A stretch of DNA of 64,000 nucleotides from contig CADCGK010000005.1 of assembly GCA_902800965.1 (NCBI GenBank), positions 124,001 to 188,000 on the forward strand, read 5' to 3'. The notes under the pieces are model-generated. The model made no database searches. It saw only the letters and a program-made list of their open reading frames with translations, and was not told the origin of the DNA. The position numbers were made by a program, and so were the translations under genes. This document shows positions 50,764 through 58,592 of the stretch, piece after piece. The first letter of the stretch is position 1. Each line of letters starts with the position of its first letter. The DNA is from an uncultured Bacteroidia bacterium (GTDB lineage Bacteria; Bacteroidota; Bacteroidia; Bacteroidales; F082).

Positions 50764-50795
50764 CAAAGATACGTGACTTTTTGGAAAAAGTCAAA
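50764..50795 (-). promoter_or_regulatory. Promoter of the lipoprotein/rSAM pair with internal palindrome
   Basis: The minus strand reads TTTG (50792-50795), a 20-base spacer, TATCTTTG (50764-50771), a textbook Bacteroidetes promoter. Nearly the whole spacer is a perfect inverted repeat, GACTTTTT-CC-AAAAAGTC (50775-50792), which suggests a regulator binding between the two elements. Transcription should start near 50757. Confidence 0.75.
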
Positions 50796-51485
50796 TTATT
50801 TTTTGATGCTCAAAATCACACCCAGTGCCACGCCGAGGAATGCTGCAAACAGCACTTGAAGGGTGGGGGGCAACAAGAAAGTGATCGTATGCGCTGGGTA
50901 CCAGAACAACGGGATGGTCTTGGCAAAGACGAAGCCGTACTGGATGTCCCAGTTGATCTTTTTCGACAGGGTTTCGCGGATTTTCAGCGGATGGCTGAAG
51001 AAGCCCTTCAGCGAACCGCCAGTCTCGGCGATATGGATGTCAGTAATCTTGTGGAAGGTCATGAACACCGGGGCGAACAGGGTGTTCATCAGCACACTGA
51101 TGCACAGTGCCACCAATACCTTGCCCCAGCTGAGGCTGCCGGCGAACCACTCCGCGGCCTTTCCGTCAAGATGAAAACCGCCATCAAGCAGTTTCACCGT
51201 TCCAGTCTTGAAGATGGTCATGGCCGAAGCGATGACAACACCTAACACGCCCCAGACAAGCATCTTGGGCAACAGGCCAAAGCCTTTCTTAATGTAAACG
51301 CCCTCACGGATGCGCAAGGCGAGCATCTCACCAAAAGTGCCGAGGATGGCGAACTTGAAGAAACTCATCAGCAGGCCGTGCTTGGCGGTAGTGGTGTTGA
51401 ACCAGTCCCAGGCGCCTGGGATGAAGGCGAAGCCGCAGATCACCGCGGCAACCATCAAAAGGGTAAGGAGGTCGCTTTTTTTCAT
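50796..51485 (-). CDS. Membrane protein, possibly Mpv17/PMP22-like
   Basis: Protein of 229 residues with about five hydrophobic segments. I do not recognise a bacterial family with certainty, but FAKTIPLFWYPAHTITFLLPPTLQVLFA near the C-terminus resembles the Mpv17/PMP22 signature (W-x-P...NF-x-x-P...VLF). DLDGK-like HLDGKAAEWFAGSLSWGKV and FAPVFMTFHKI also fit that family's layout. Its stop codon is next to the -33 element of the lipoprotein promoter, so the rSAM pair could also receive read-through. It follows the CotH gene with a 4-base gap. Confidence 0.65.
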   Translation of the reverse strand: MKKSDLLTLLMVAAVICGFAFIPGAWDWFNTTTAKHGLLMSFFKFAILGTFGEMLALRIREGVYIKKGFGLLPKMLVWGVLGVVIASAMTIFKTGTVKLLDGGFHLDGKAAEWFAGSLSWGKVLVALCISVLMNTLFAPVFMTFHKITDIHIAETGGSLKGFFSHPLKIRETLSKKINWDIQYGFVFAKTIPLFWYPAHTITFLLPPTLQVLFAAFLGVALGVILSIKK

Positions 51486-51489
51486 AATG

Positions 51490-53328
51490 TTATTCTATGA
51501 CGATTCGGGTGCCGTGGTTCCCGATTTTGACAATATACAGGCCGGATGGCAGGTCGGTTTGCATGGAGAGGATGTTGACGCCCTGATGGAATGTGATGTC
51601 GCGCTGATGGACTTGTCGCCCCATCACGTCGTACATCTCGAGAAGGGCGGGTCTCTCCGATTCGCTATAGGTGAGGATGAAAAACTCCGCTCCAGTAGCT
51701 GGGTTGGGATAGCAAGTGATCGGGTTCGTGACCAAGGGAATCTCATCGAGGCTGGTGAGGTCGGACGCATCCATCATCGTAAGGTAATGTTGGACCCTGT
51801 TCTGGAGGAAGTCCTGGATGACACTGTTGCCGTGCTCCCATAAGGCATCGGTGGGTGGATAACCGAAACGATGCCGTTGGTCGTTGATTCTGGGACGAAG
51901 GGTTTCAACGAGATTGTAAAAAATAGGGTAGGTGTTCTCATAAAGGAAGAGACTTTCGCACAAAGCTTCCGCCCGATGCCTGAAGGCATCTTTGAAGGTG
52001 ACGTTTTGCAACAGCTTTCCGAATAAGAGCTTGGCTTCGGGATAGTTGATCCAGGTATGGGGAGGCGTGTAAACAGCCGCGTTTTCAAAGGGGTCTATGC
52101 CGCCCATAAGGGTGGCGTCGCCATCGAAGAAGATCCATCTCCAACGTCCATTGCCTTCCTGCCAGCAGCGCATGTTGTTGCCAGGCCAGTCCCAGTTTCC
52201 AATGAAGGTCTCCAATACATAATAGTCGATGAAGTTGTCGATGTCTATCAAGTCACAGGCCTGCTCGTAGGTGGCCTCATCGGAGAGGTCTGAGGTCTCA
52301 AACCAATGCATCATCCGTAGGAAAGAGGTGTCGCTGCCGCATTCAACAACATCCCACCATGCTCCAATGATATTGCATTGGTCGGGGTTGACTTCGAGGT
52401 GATCTTCCAGAAAACGCTCATCCATCTTCTCCTGCAGGAAATAGATCCCCCAGTATTCTCCATTGAGATACAATAGGACAGGACGGCATTGGGGGGCTTC
52501 CACATTCAGCTGTTGCGCCAGCGCCGTACAGAAAGGATCCTGCACGCCTGAATAGGGTTCGAAGATGGCAAAAGGCTTGAACAAGAGATGCTTGAAACTG
52601 GTGACGGTCGTATCTTGGAAAAAATCGTGTTGGAACCGCTTCTTGCCATATTCCTCACGGGCATAGATTTTCATTCCTTTGGCTGGGTGACGCCGCGACA
52701 GGTTCCCGTGGGCTCTCAGTCCGCAGGCCTGGTTGACACCGCTGTTGTCAGTGGGCTCATAAAACTCCACATTGGCCAGCCGCTCCCACTCTCTTCCTTT
52801 TTGATAATAGTTTCCGGTATGGACGGGGTCCTCGGGGTTGAAGTTTACTCCGGGGACAAAGATACCAGTCTCATAATCGAACAGTGCAAGGGTATCCGCA
52901 CAGAGGGATACTACGGCGTAACCGTTGTCAACAAATCCTAGACTTTGAATCCAGTAGGTGTTGGTGGCGGTGGGACTGATACAGTTTTCGTTTTCGTCGA
53001 AGACGGCTGCCCGTATCACGATGGCGTGACGAACGGAGTCAGGGATGAAGACGAGGTCGTCGGGTGAGATCTGGATGGTGTAGATGTCGGAGGCGGAATA
53101 CAACCGCTCGTCAAGCATCATCGGTGCTTCGTATAAGGTGGATGAAGCGGTCGGAAGGCATCCGTTGGTGGTGTATCGAATGTGATGGTTGGGATAGACA
53201 CAGCTCAAGCTGAGCTGAAAACTGGCTTCGTAAATTCCTCCGCTTGAAGAAAAAATAACCTGATCTCCTTGGGCATGAACCAACGAGGTGACGCATAGTA
53301 TCACTGCCAAAAGGAGACTTCTTTTCAT
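51490..53328 (-). CDS. Secreted CotH-like kinase-fold protein with T9SS sorting domain
   Basis: Protein of 612 residues. Signal peptide to about residue 19 (VTSLVHAQ), a chitobiase/Fn3-like segment (FSSSGGIYEASFQLSLSC, HIRYTTNGCLPT), then the CotH domain (about 190-500). Typical motifs are LRAHGNLSRRHPAKGMKIYA, LYLNGEYWGIYFLQEKMDERFL and WRWIFFDGDATLMG. The last 80 residues are a type A T9SS sorting signal (CYPNPATGAEFF, MYDVMGRQVHQ, LPSGLYIVKIGNHGTRIVIE). In spore formers CotH phosphorylates coat proteins; the role here is unknown, but export to the cell surface by T9SS is likely. Confidence 0.9.
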   Translation of the reverse strand: MKRSLLLAVILCVTSLVHAQGDQVIFSSSGGIYEASFQLSLSCVYPNHHIRYTTNGCLPTASSTLYEAPMMLDERLYSASDIYTIQISPDDLVFIPDSVRHAIVIRAAVFDENENCISPTATNTYWIQSLGFVDNGYAVVSLCADTLALFDYETGIFVPGVNFNPEDPVHTGNYYQKGREWERLANVEFYEPTDNSGVNQACGLRAHGNLSRRHPAKGMKIYAREEYGKKRFQHDFFQDTTVTSFKHLLFKPFAIFEPYSGVQDPFCTALAQQLNVEAPQCRPVLLYLNGEYWGIYFLQEKMDERFLEDHLEVNPDQCNIIGAWWDVVECGSDTSFLRMMHWFETSDLSDEATYEQACDLIDIDNFIDYYVLETFIGNWDWPGNNMRCWQEGNGRWRWIFFDGDATLMGGIDPFENAAVYTPPHTWINYPEAKLLFGKLLQNVTFKDAFRHRAEALCESLFLYENTYPIFYNLVETLRPRINDQRHRFGYPPTDALWEHGNSVIQDFLQNRVQHYLTMMDASDLTSLDEIPLVTNPITCYPNPATGAEFFILTYSESERPALLEMYDVMGRQVHQRDITFHQGVNILSMQTDLPSGLYIVKIGNHGTRIVIE

Positions 53329-53645
53329 GCTTGGGAATCGTCTCTTCTACGTTTGTCCAATTCCTTGTTCTGCCAATACCTGCCCAAAAGGCAAAGCACG
53401 CAGACGCCAAAGATGATGCCTCCCAGCACGAATCCCGTTTGGGAGGCAATCTCATAGTTGGTTTCCTTGTATTTAAAATAGATCCAAAGACCATATCCCA
53501 AGATGCCCAAGTCGCCAATGATGCAGATCAGATAACCTAAGGTTCTAGATCTCTTGTCGGTCTTTTTCAGCAGCTTGTCGCCAAAAAAGGTGAACAGCAC
53601 CAAGGCGCCGTAAATCAGGTATATGATGGAGCGGCTGGTAAACAT
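53325..53645 (-). CDS. Small membrane protein of unknown function
   Basis: A 106-residue protein with three predicted helices (about 6-22, 36-56, 70-88), short basic loops and a very basic, hydrophilic C-terminus (WQNKELDKRRRDDSQA). No known motif. The gene overlaps the CotH start by 4 bases and follows the acyl-CoA synthetase by 5, so it is translated in this operon. It may serve as a membrane partner for the CotH protein, but nothing in the sequence proves it. Confidence 0.7.
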   Translation of the reverse strand: MFTSRSIIYLIYGALVLFTFFGDKLLKKTDKRSRTLGYLICIIGDLGILGYGLWIYFKYKETNYEIASQTGFVLGGIIFGVCVLCLLGRYWQNKELDKRRRDDSQA

Positions 53646-53650
53646 GGCTT

Positions 53651-55723
53651 TTATTTTTCAATTCTGATACGAGCATCGACAGCGGTGACATAGCGTGGAT
53701 TGCCAAGCAATGGGTTGAGGTCCATCTCGGCGATCTCGGGAGCGGCCTGCACCAGGGCACTCACACGAGCCACCTGGTCGGCATAGAGGTCGAGGTTGAC
53801 GCCTTCTTGTCCACGTACCCCTTGCAGGATCTTGTAGCCCTTGAGCTGCTTGAGCATCTCCTTGGCCTCGTCGGCGGTGATGGGGGCCAAGGCGCTCTGC
53901 ACGTCTTTCAGCACCTCGATGAAGATGCCGCCCAATCCGAAGAAGACTTGATGTCCGAACTTCGGGTCCTTGATGGCGCCGATATAGACATCGGTGCCGT
54001 CGAGCATGGGATACATCTCCACAGCGTAGGTGTCCTTGATGGCCATCAGGCGATCGAACTCCTTGCTCACGGTGTCGAGATCCTTCACGCCGAGGGTCAC
54101 GCCGCCCACATCGCTCTTGTGGAGCGGGCCGACGACCTTCATCACCAGCGGCACATCCTTTGAACAACCCACCTCCTTGGCGAAGGCGAGGGCGTCTTCT
54201 TTCTTGCTCACCTCCACGCTCTTCTTACGGCTGATGCCGGCGGCATCGAGCAGCTCGTTGTAGTCGGAGATCTCAAGATAGCCGTCTTTGCAGCGGTCGA
54301 TGGTCTTGCGGATGCGTGCCACGTCGATCTTGGGCAACTCCACATGTTCGGGCTGAGGCTTCGGGGTGTTATAGACTTTGCAGATGGCATTGCCCAGGAC
54401 ACACTCCTCGGGGAAGTTGATGCGTCCCTTGGCGATGAAGTCCTCGATTTCGTCCTTCACGTTGATGATGGATGGCAGCACTGGGAAGATGGGCTTCTTG
54501 CAGGTCTTCATCTTCTCGTCGAGCAGGTCATAGACCTCCTTGTTGCTGAACAATCCAGGAGAGCCGAAGATGACCACGGAGAAGTCGATTTCGTCGTATT
54601 CGTTCTCGACGGTGTCGATGATGTAGCCAAGCTGTTCGGCGGTGCCGGTGGCGAGGAAGTCGATGGGGTTGCCCACGGAGGAACCTCCGAAGAGCTTCTC
54701 AAGCAGGGCGGCGCTGGCGGGATGGTCTTTCAACGGAGGGACTTCCATGCCGCCGTTGCTGAGGACGTCGGTGAGCATCACGGCAGGACCGCCGGCATGG
54801 GTGATGACGGCGCAGCGCTTGCCCTTGATCTCAGGATGCATGAACACGCCGCAGACGGTGGTCAGCTCCTGACGGTTGTGACAGCGGACGATGCCGGCTT
54901 TGCGGAACAAGGCATCGACAGCGGCGTCGTTGGTGGCCAAAGCACCAGTGTGCGAAGAAGCTGCGCGTGAGCCTGCAGCGGAACCGCCGCTCTTGATGGC
55001 AGCGATATGGCAGCCTTTGTTGATCAGGCTGCGTGAGTGTTTCAGCAGACGCATCGGGTCGCCGATCTTCTCCATATAAAGCATGATGACACGGCTCGAC
55101 TTCTCAGGGTCGAAGGTCTCATCGAGATGTTCGAGGACGTCCTCGATGCCCAGCTGGGCGCTGTTGCCCACCGCCCAAACGCTGTTGAACTTCAGGCCAT
55201 TGCTCATGCCGTATTCCTTGATGAACACAGCGGTGGCACCTGATCCGGTGATGAAGTCCACGCCCTTGGGATCCAACTTTGGAATCGGGGTGTCGAAGCA
55301 TCCAGCGTAGTTCACGTTGAGGAAACCCGTGCAGTTGGGGCCAATGAGGGAGCCACCCACACTGTTGATGGTTTCGACAATGTGCTTCTCGATGGCAGCG
55401 CCTTCAGCGTTCTCCTCCGAGAAACCGGCACTGATGATGATGAAACCTTTGCAGCCTTTCTCCTTGGCGAGGACGTCAACGGTCTGGGCGCAGAACTTGG
55501 CTGCGATGCAGAGGAGGGCACAATCCACTTGCGGAAGGTCGTCCACCTTGGCATAGCACTTCACGCCTTGCACTTCGGTCTCTTTGGGGTTGACGGCGTA
55601 GATCTGGCCTTTGAAGGGACTCTCCAAGAGGTTCTTCAGCGACTTGCCGCCAGGTTTATGAATGTCACTTGATGCGCCGCAGATGACGATGCTGCGGGGA
55701 TTGAGTAATTCTTTTGCGATCAT
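53651..55723 (-). CDS. ADP-forming acyl-CoA (acetyl-CoA) synthetase, fused alpha-beta
   Basis: Single-chain NDP-forming acyl-CoA synthetase of 690 residues: CoA-binding domain (about 5-130, IVICGASSDIHKPGGKSLKN), ligase domain with the phosphorylated His258 in SRAASSHTGAL, and an ATP-grasp domain from about 480 (LVMKVVGPLHKSDVGGVTLG, HQVFFGLGGIFIEVLKD). It converts an acyl-CoA, typically acetyl-CoA, to the acid with ATP formation, a common last step in fermentation. The intact CoA and catalytic-His motifs mean an active enzyme, unlike the protein-acetylating Pat relatives, which also have a GNAT domain that is missing here. Confidence 0.93.
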   Translation of the reverse strand: MIAKELLNPRSIVICGASSDIHKPGGKSLKNLLESPFKGQIYAVNPKETEVQGVKCYAKVDDLPQVDCALLCIAAKFCAQTVDVLAKEKGCKGFIIISAGFSEENAEGAAIEKHIVETINSVGGSLIGPNCTGFLNVNYAGCFDTPIPKLDPKGVDFITGSGATAVFIKEYGMSNGLKFNSVWAVGNSAQLGIEDVLEHLDETFDPEKSSRVIMLYMEKIGDPMRLLKHSRSLINKGCHIAAIKSGGSAAGSRAASSHTGALATNDAAVDALFRKAGIVRCHNRQELTTVCGVFMHPEIKGKRCAVITHAGGPAVMLTDVLSNGGMEVPPLKDHPASAALLEKLFGGSSVGNPIDFLATGTAEQLGYIIDTVENEYDEIDFSVVIFGSPGLFSNKEVYDLLDEKMKTCKKPIFPVLPSIINVKDEIEDFIAKGRINFPEECVLGNAICKVYNTPKPQPEHVELPKIDVARIRKTIDRCKDGYLEISDYNELLDAAGISRKKSVEVSKKEDALAFAKEVGCSKDVPLVMKVVGPLHKSDVGGVTLGVKDLDTVSKEFDRLMAIKDTYAVEMYPMLDGTDVYIGAIKDPKFGHQVFFGLGGIFIEVLKDVQSALAPITADEAKEMLKQLKGYKILQGVRGQEGVNLDLYADQVARVSALVQAAPEIAEMDLNPLLGNPRYVTAVDARIRIEK

Positions 55724-55730
55724 ATAATGG

Positions 55731-55766
55731 GATTTAAAGATTTAATATTCAAATATTTAAAGATTA
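55731..55766. repeat. A/T-rich direct repeat upstream of the acyl-CoA synthetase
   Basis: ATTTAAAGATT occurs twice (from 55732 and about 55755) around TAATATTCAAATA. It fills the gap between the Nudix gene and the synthetase gene. Confidence 0.6.
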
Positions 55767-55769
55767 TTA

Positions 55770-56288
55770 TCAGCTTTTCGTTTTAACTTTCAAATGCAGC
55801 GAAGTCAGGCGCTCTTCACAATCCAGTAACAGTTGGTAATGGATCTTGTTGAAAAGACCTTCGTTGCATAGTTTTTCGATCTCTTCTCGGCTCATCCATT
55901 GCACAGACTCCACTTCTTCAGCCTGAAGTCGCAACATCTCGATGGGAACGTTGCTCTTCAGCATGTACAACAAGGTGAATTTATACCCATAACGTCTGAT
56001 CCTGAGTAACTTGAGCTCGCTCTTTGTGACGGAGAGCCCTAGTTCTTCTTTCAATTCACGCAACATGGAAATGGTAAAGTCCATCTCACCTGATTTCACA
56101 TGTCCTGCGGTGGTAGCGTAATAGCCGCCCTTGCTTTGGGATACCTTCTGTATCAAATACTTGCCTTCGTTGTTGTGGATAAATACGGCCACAATGGGAA
56201 TCATCAATCCCTGTGGGATCATCTGTCCACGTTCCACAGTTTGGCCCGTGGGCTTTAGGTCGTTGTCGTATAAATCCAATAGTTCCAT
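55770..56288 (-). CDS. Nudix hydrolase (Idi/YfcD-like)
   Basis: Protein of 172 residues. The Nudix box G-x5-E-x7-REL-x-EELGL is complete in GHVKSGEMDFTISMLRELKE plus ELGL (about 62-85). N-terminal ELLDLYDNDLKPTGQTVERG is typical of the isopentenyl-diphosphate isomerase-like or YfcD subgroup, in which the substrate is a nucleotide or related diphosphate. First gene in a series on the minus strand. Confidence 0.9.
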   Translation of the reverse strand: MELLDLYDNDLKPTGQTVERGQMIPQGLMIPIVAVFIHNNEGKYLIQKVSQSKGGYYATTAGHVKSGEMDFTISMLRELKEELGLSVTKSELKLLRIRRYGYKFTLLYMLKSNVPIEMLRLQAEEVESVQWMSREEIEKLCNEGLFNKIHYQLLLDCEERLTSLHLKVKTKS

Positions 56289-56306
56289 GCTTGTATCTCA
56301 AAATGG

Positions 56307-56314
56307 CAAAAATA
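56307..56314 (-). promoter_or_regulatory. -7 element of the Nudix gene
   Basis: The minus strand reads TATTTTTG, matching TAnnTTTG, 19 bases before the Nudix ATG. No obvious -33 TTG. Confidence 0.45.
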
Positions 56315-56347
56315 CGAAAAACCTCGTTACTCTAACGACTTCTTTGT

Positions 56348-56355
56348 TAATTTTG
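56348..56355 (+). promoter_or_regulatory. -7 element of the MFS transporter gene
   Basis: TAATTTTG, matching TAnnTTTG, 24 bases before the ATG. It forms a divergent pair with the Nudix promoter. Confidence 0.45.
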
Positions 56356-56378
56356 CGCCTCGAAAAGATGAGAGTGTC

Positions 56379-57572
56379 ATGGAAGAAAAGCTTTTTAACA
56401 AGAATTACATCTGTCTTTGTATTTCTAACTTCCTGTTTTTCTTTTCGTTCTATCTGCTTCTGCCGGTGCTTCCCTTCTTCATCATCGAGCAGTTTCACGG
56501 AAGCAATGCAGTCATCGGAACGGTGATTTCATGCTATACGTTGGCCACCTTGGTGGTCCGTCCTTTTTCGGGTTACATGATGGACACTTTTAAGCGCAAG
56601 CCCTTGTATCTGCTGGCTTTGGCATTGTTTACTGCAGTGTTCTGCGGCTATCCCTTCGCCACCACCATCACCATGCTGATCATCATCCGTATCGTCCATG
56701 GGTTGGCTTTCGGCTTGACGTCAGTGGGCGGCAACACCTTGGTCATTGACGTGGTGCCTTCGGAGCATAGGGGAGAGGGTATTGGTTATTTTGGAGTGGC
56801 CAACAACATTGCCATGGCTGTCGGACCTATGGTGGGTCTGTTTGTATATGAACATCTCAGTTTCAATGCCATCTTCTTGGGCTGCATGGGCTGTAGCTTT
56901 TTGGCGGCTTTGTTCGCTTCTCGGATTCAAACCAAGGTGCGCCCTCCAGTCAAGCGTCCGCCGATTTCGTTGGACCGTTTTATCTTGATCAAAGGTCTGT
57001 TGGCCGGCATTTCGTTCACTTTGTTGGCCTTCGCCTACGGCCAGATTTCCAACTACATTGCCTTGTATGCCAAAGAAATGGGATTGACTATCAGCAGCGG
57101 CTTGTTCTTTACGGTGTATGCTGTCGGGTTGATCGTTTCCCGCCTTTTTGCAGGCAAGATGGTGGACCGTGGCAAGGTTACCCAAACCATCGCCCTGGGC
57201 CTGGGCATCACCGTCGTTGCCTTGTTGGGCTTGGGACTTTGCCATTATGTCAACGCCCTCGGTTCAACGTACACGGCCATCGCTTTCCTGCTGATCGCAA
57301 TGTGCTGCGGCTTGGGCTTTGGTGCCGCCTTCCCCTCGTTCAACGCCTTGTTCATTAACCTCGGTACGAATGCGCAACGCGGCACGGCCACCTCAACCTA
57401 CCTCACCTCCTGGGATCTTGGCTTGGGTATCGGCATCTTCTCGGGCGGCATGCTGGCGGAGCATTTCTCGTTTGCGACAGCCTATCTGGTGGCTTCAGGC
57501 TCCGTGCTCATTTCCCTCGTCTTCTTCGTCATCGTGGTGGCGCCGCATTATCAACGTAATAAATTGCGTTGA
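56379..57572 (+). CDS. Major facilitator superfamily transporter
   Basis: Twelve-helix transporter of 397 residues (N-terminal cytoplasmic tail only about 8 residues). The motif A-like loop between helices 2 and 3 is RPFSGYMMDTFKRKPLY, and the half-repeat in the second half is RLFAGKMVDRGKV. GLAFGLTSVGGNTLVIDVVP follows in helix 4, typical of the drug/metabolite efflux (YfcJ/AraJ-like) branch. Substrate unknown, efflux likely. Confidence 0.92.
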   Translation: MEEKLFNKNYICLCISNFLFFFSFYLLLPVLPFFIIEQFHGSNAVIGTVISCYTLATLVVRPFSGYMMDTFKRKPLYLLALALFTAVFCGYPFATTITMLIIIRIVHGLAFGLTSVGGNTLVIDVVPSEHRGEGIGYFGVANNIAMAVGPMVGLFVYEHLSFNAIFLGCMGCSFLAALFASRIQTKVRPPVKRPPISLDRFILIKGLLAGISFTLLAFAYGQISNYIALYAKEMGLTISSGLFFTVYAVGLIVSRLFAGKMVDRGKVTQTIALGLGITVVALLGLGLCHYVNALGSTYTAIAFLLIAMCCGLGFGAAFPSFNALFINLGTNAQRGTATSTYLTSWDLGLGIGIFSGGMLAEHFSFATAYLVASGSVLISLVFFVIVVAPHYQRNKLR

Positions 57573-57594
57573 TCTTGGTTTTTGTTTATTTTTG
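57564..57594 (+). promoter_or_regulatory. Promoter of the secreted phosphodiesterase-fold gene
   Basis: TTG (57564-57566), a 20-base spacer, then TATTTTTG (57587-57594). It overlaps the last codons of the MFS gene and lies 18 bases before the ATG. Confidence 0.6.
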
Positions 57595-57612
57595 CAAAAA
57601 CTAATCTCTCTT

Positions 57613-58572
57613 ATGAAAAGACTCGTTCTTGCCCTGCTATTAGTGGCTTCTTTCCAGCTTTCTGCCCAAGAGATGCTCGTGGGCTCCTACAATATCCGTT
57701 ACAAGAACTGGAACGACAGTGTCCAAGGTAACGTTTGGGCCAAACGTTGCCAAGTGATTTGCGACCAGCTGAACTTCATGGATCCCGACATCTTTGGTAC
57801 GCAGGAAGTGCTTTATGGGCAGCTTCAAGACATGAAGCAGTCCCTTGAAGGCTATGATTACATCGGCATTGGCCGCGATGACGGAAAACGGGGTGGCGAA
57901 CACGAAGCCATCTTTTATAAAAAAGACAAGTTGAGACTCCTTGACCATGGCGATTTTTGGCTCAGCGAGACACCCGACAAGCCAGGCTTGGGCTGGGACG
58001 CTGCTTGCATCCGCATCTGCACTTGGGGAAAGTTTAGCGTCAAGGTCAAGGAGCAGCGGCATGGCCTGTTTAACCTTCGCAGGAAAGAACCTCAACAGGT
58101 GTTCTACTTCTTTAACCTTCACATGGATCACGTGGGCGTGGTGGCGCGTCGCGAAGCAGCCAAGCTGGTGGTGGCCAAGGTGCGCGAGATCGCCAAGGAC
58201 GCTCCCGTGTTCATCACCGGTGACTTCAACGTAGATCAAGATAACGAGATTTATACCATCTTCACGAAGTCAGGGATCTTAAAAGACTCGTATGATGCAG
58301 CGCGCATCCGTTTTGCGGAGAATGGCACCTTCAATGCCTTCAAGACGGACTACTTTACGACCAGCCGTATCGACCATGTCTTTGTCTCTCCCGAAATAAA
58401 GGTGGAATCCTACGGCGTGCTCACCAACAGCTATTGGACGCCTGACGAAACAGAAGAAATGCTGAAATCTGCCGATGCTCCACAAGAAATATCGTTCGAC
58501 AATTATGTCAGGAGAAATCCTTCGGATCACTATCCGGTGTTCGTGAAGGTTAGAGTTGGGAGTGAGGAGTGA
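57613..58572 (+). CDS. Secreted endonuclease/exonuclease/phosphatase-family protein
   Basis: Protein of 319 residues with signal peptide (to about residue 19, SFQLSAQ). EEP-fold motifs: LVGSYNIRYKN with the metal-binding Asn, DIFGTQEVLYGQL with the metal-binding Glu, FFNLHMDHVG, VFITGDFNVDQ and the terminal catalytic NPSDHYPVFV. Likely a secreted phosphodiesterase or nuclease; the specific substrate cannot be read. The frame extends back through the MFS gene, but the signal peptide and promoter set the start here. The last residues (RVGSEE) come from a family A repeat. Confidence 0.9.
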   Translation: MKRLVLALLLVASFQLSAQEMLVGSYNIRYKNWNDSVQGNVWAKRCQVICDQLNFMDPDIFGTQEVLYGQLQDMKQSLEGYDYIGIGRDDGKRGGEHEAIFYKKDKLRLLDHGDFWLSETPDKPGLGWDAACIRICTWGKFSVKVKEQRHGLFNLRRKEPQQVFYFFNLHMDHVGVVARREAAKLVVAKVREIAKDAPVFITGDFNVDQDNEIYTIFTKSGILKDSYDAARIRFAENGTFNAFKTDYFTTSRIDHVFVSPEIKVESYGVLTNSYWTPDETEEMLKSADAPQEISFDNYVRRNPSDHYPVFVKVRVGSEE

Positions 58573-58575
58573 GGA
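58552..58575. repeat. Low-complexity repeat, family A
   Basis: AGAGTTGGGAGTGAGGAGTG then AGGA. It encodes the last residues and the TGA stop of the secreted protein. Same family as 891-929 and 3108-3143. Confidence 0.7.
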
Positions 58576-58592
58576 ATACTACCCCGTAGGGG

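Noticed and set aside
50741..50794. N-terminal extension of the small lipoprotein from a TTG at 50794
   Set aside because: It would translate the -7 element and the palindrome; the ATG at 50740 gives a normal lipoprotein signal.
57319..57612. N-terminal extension of the secreted EEP protein
   Set aside because: It overlaps the MFS gene in another frame, and a signal peptide and promoter define the start at 57613.
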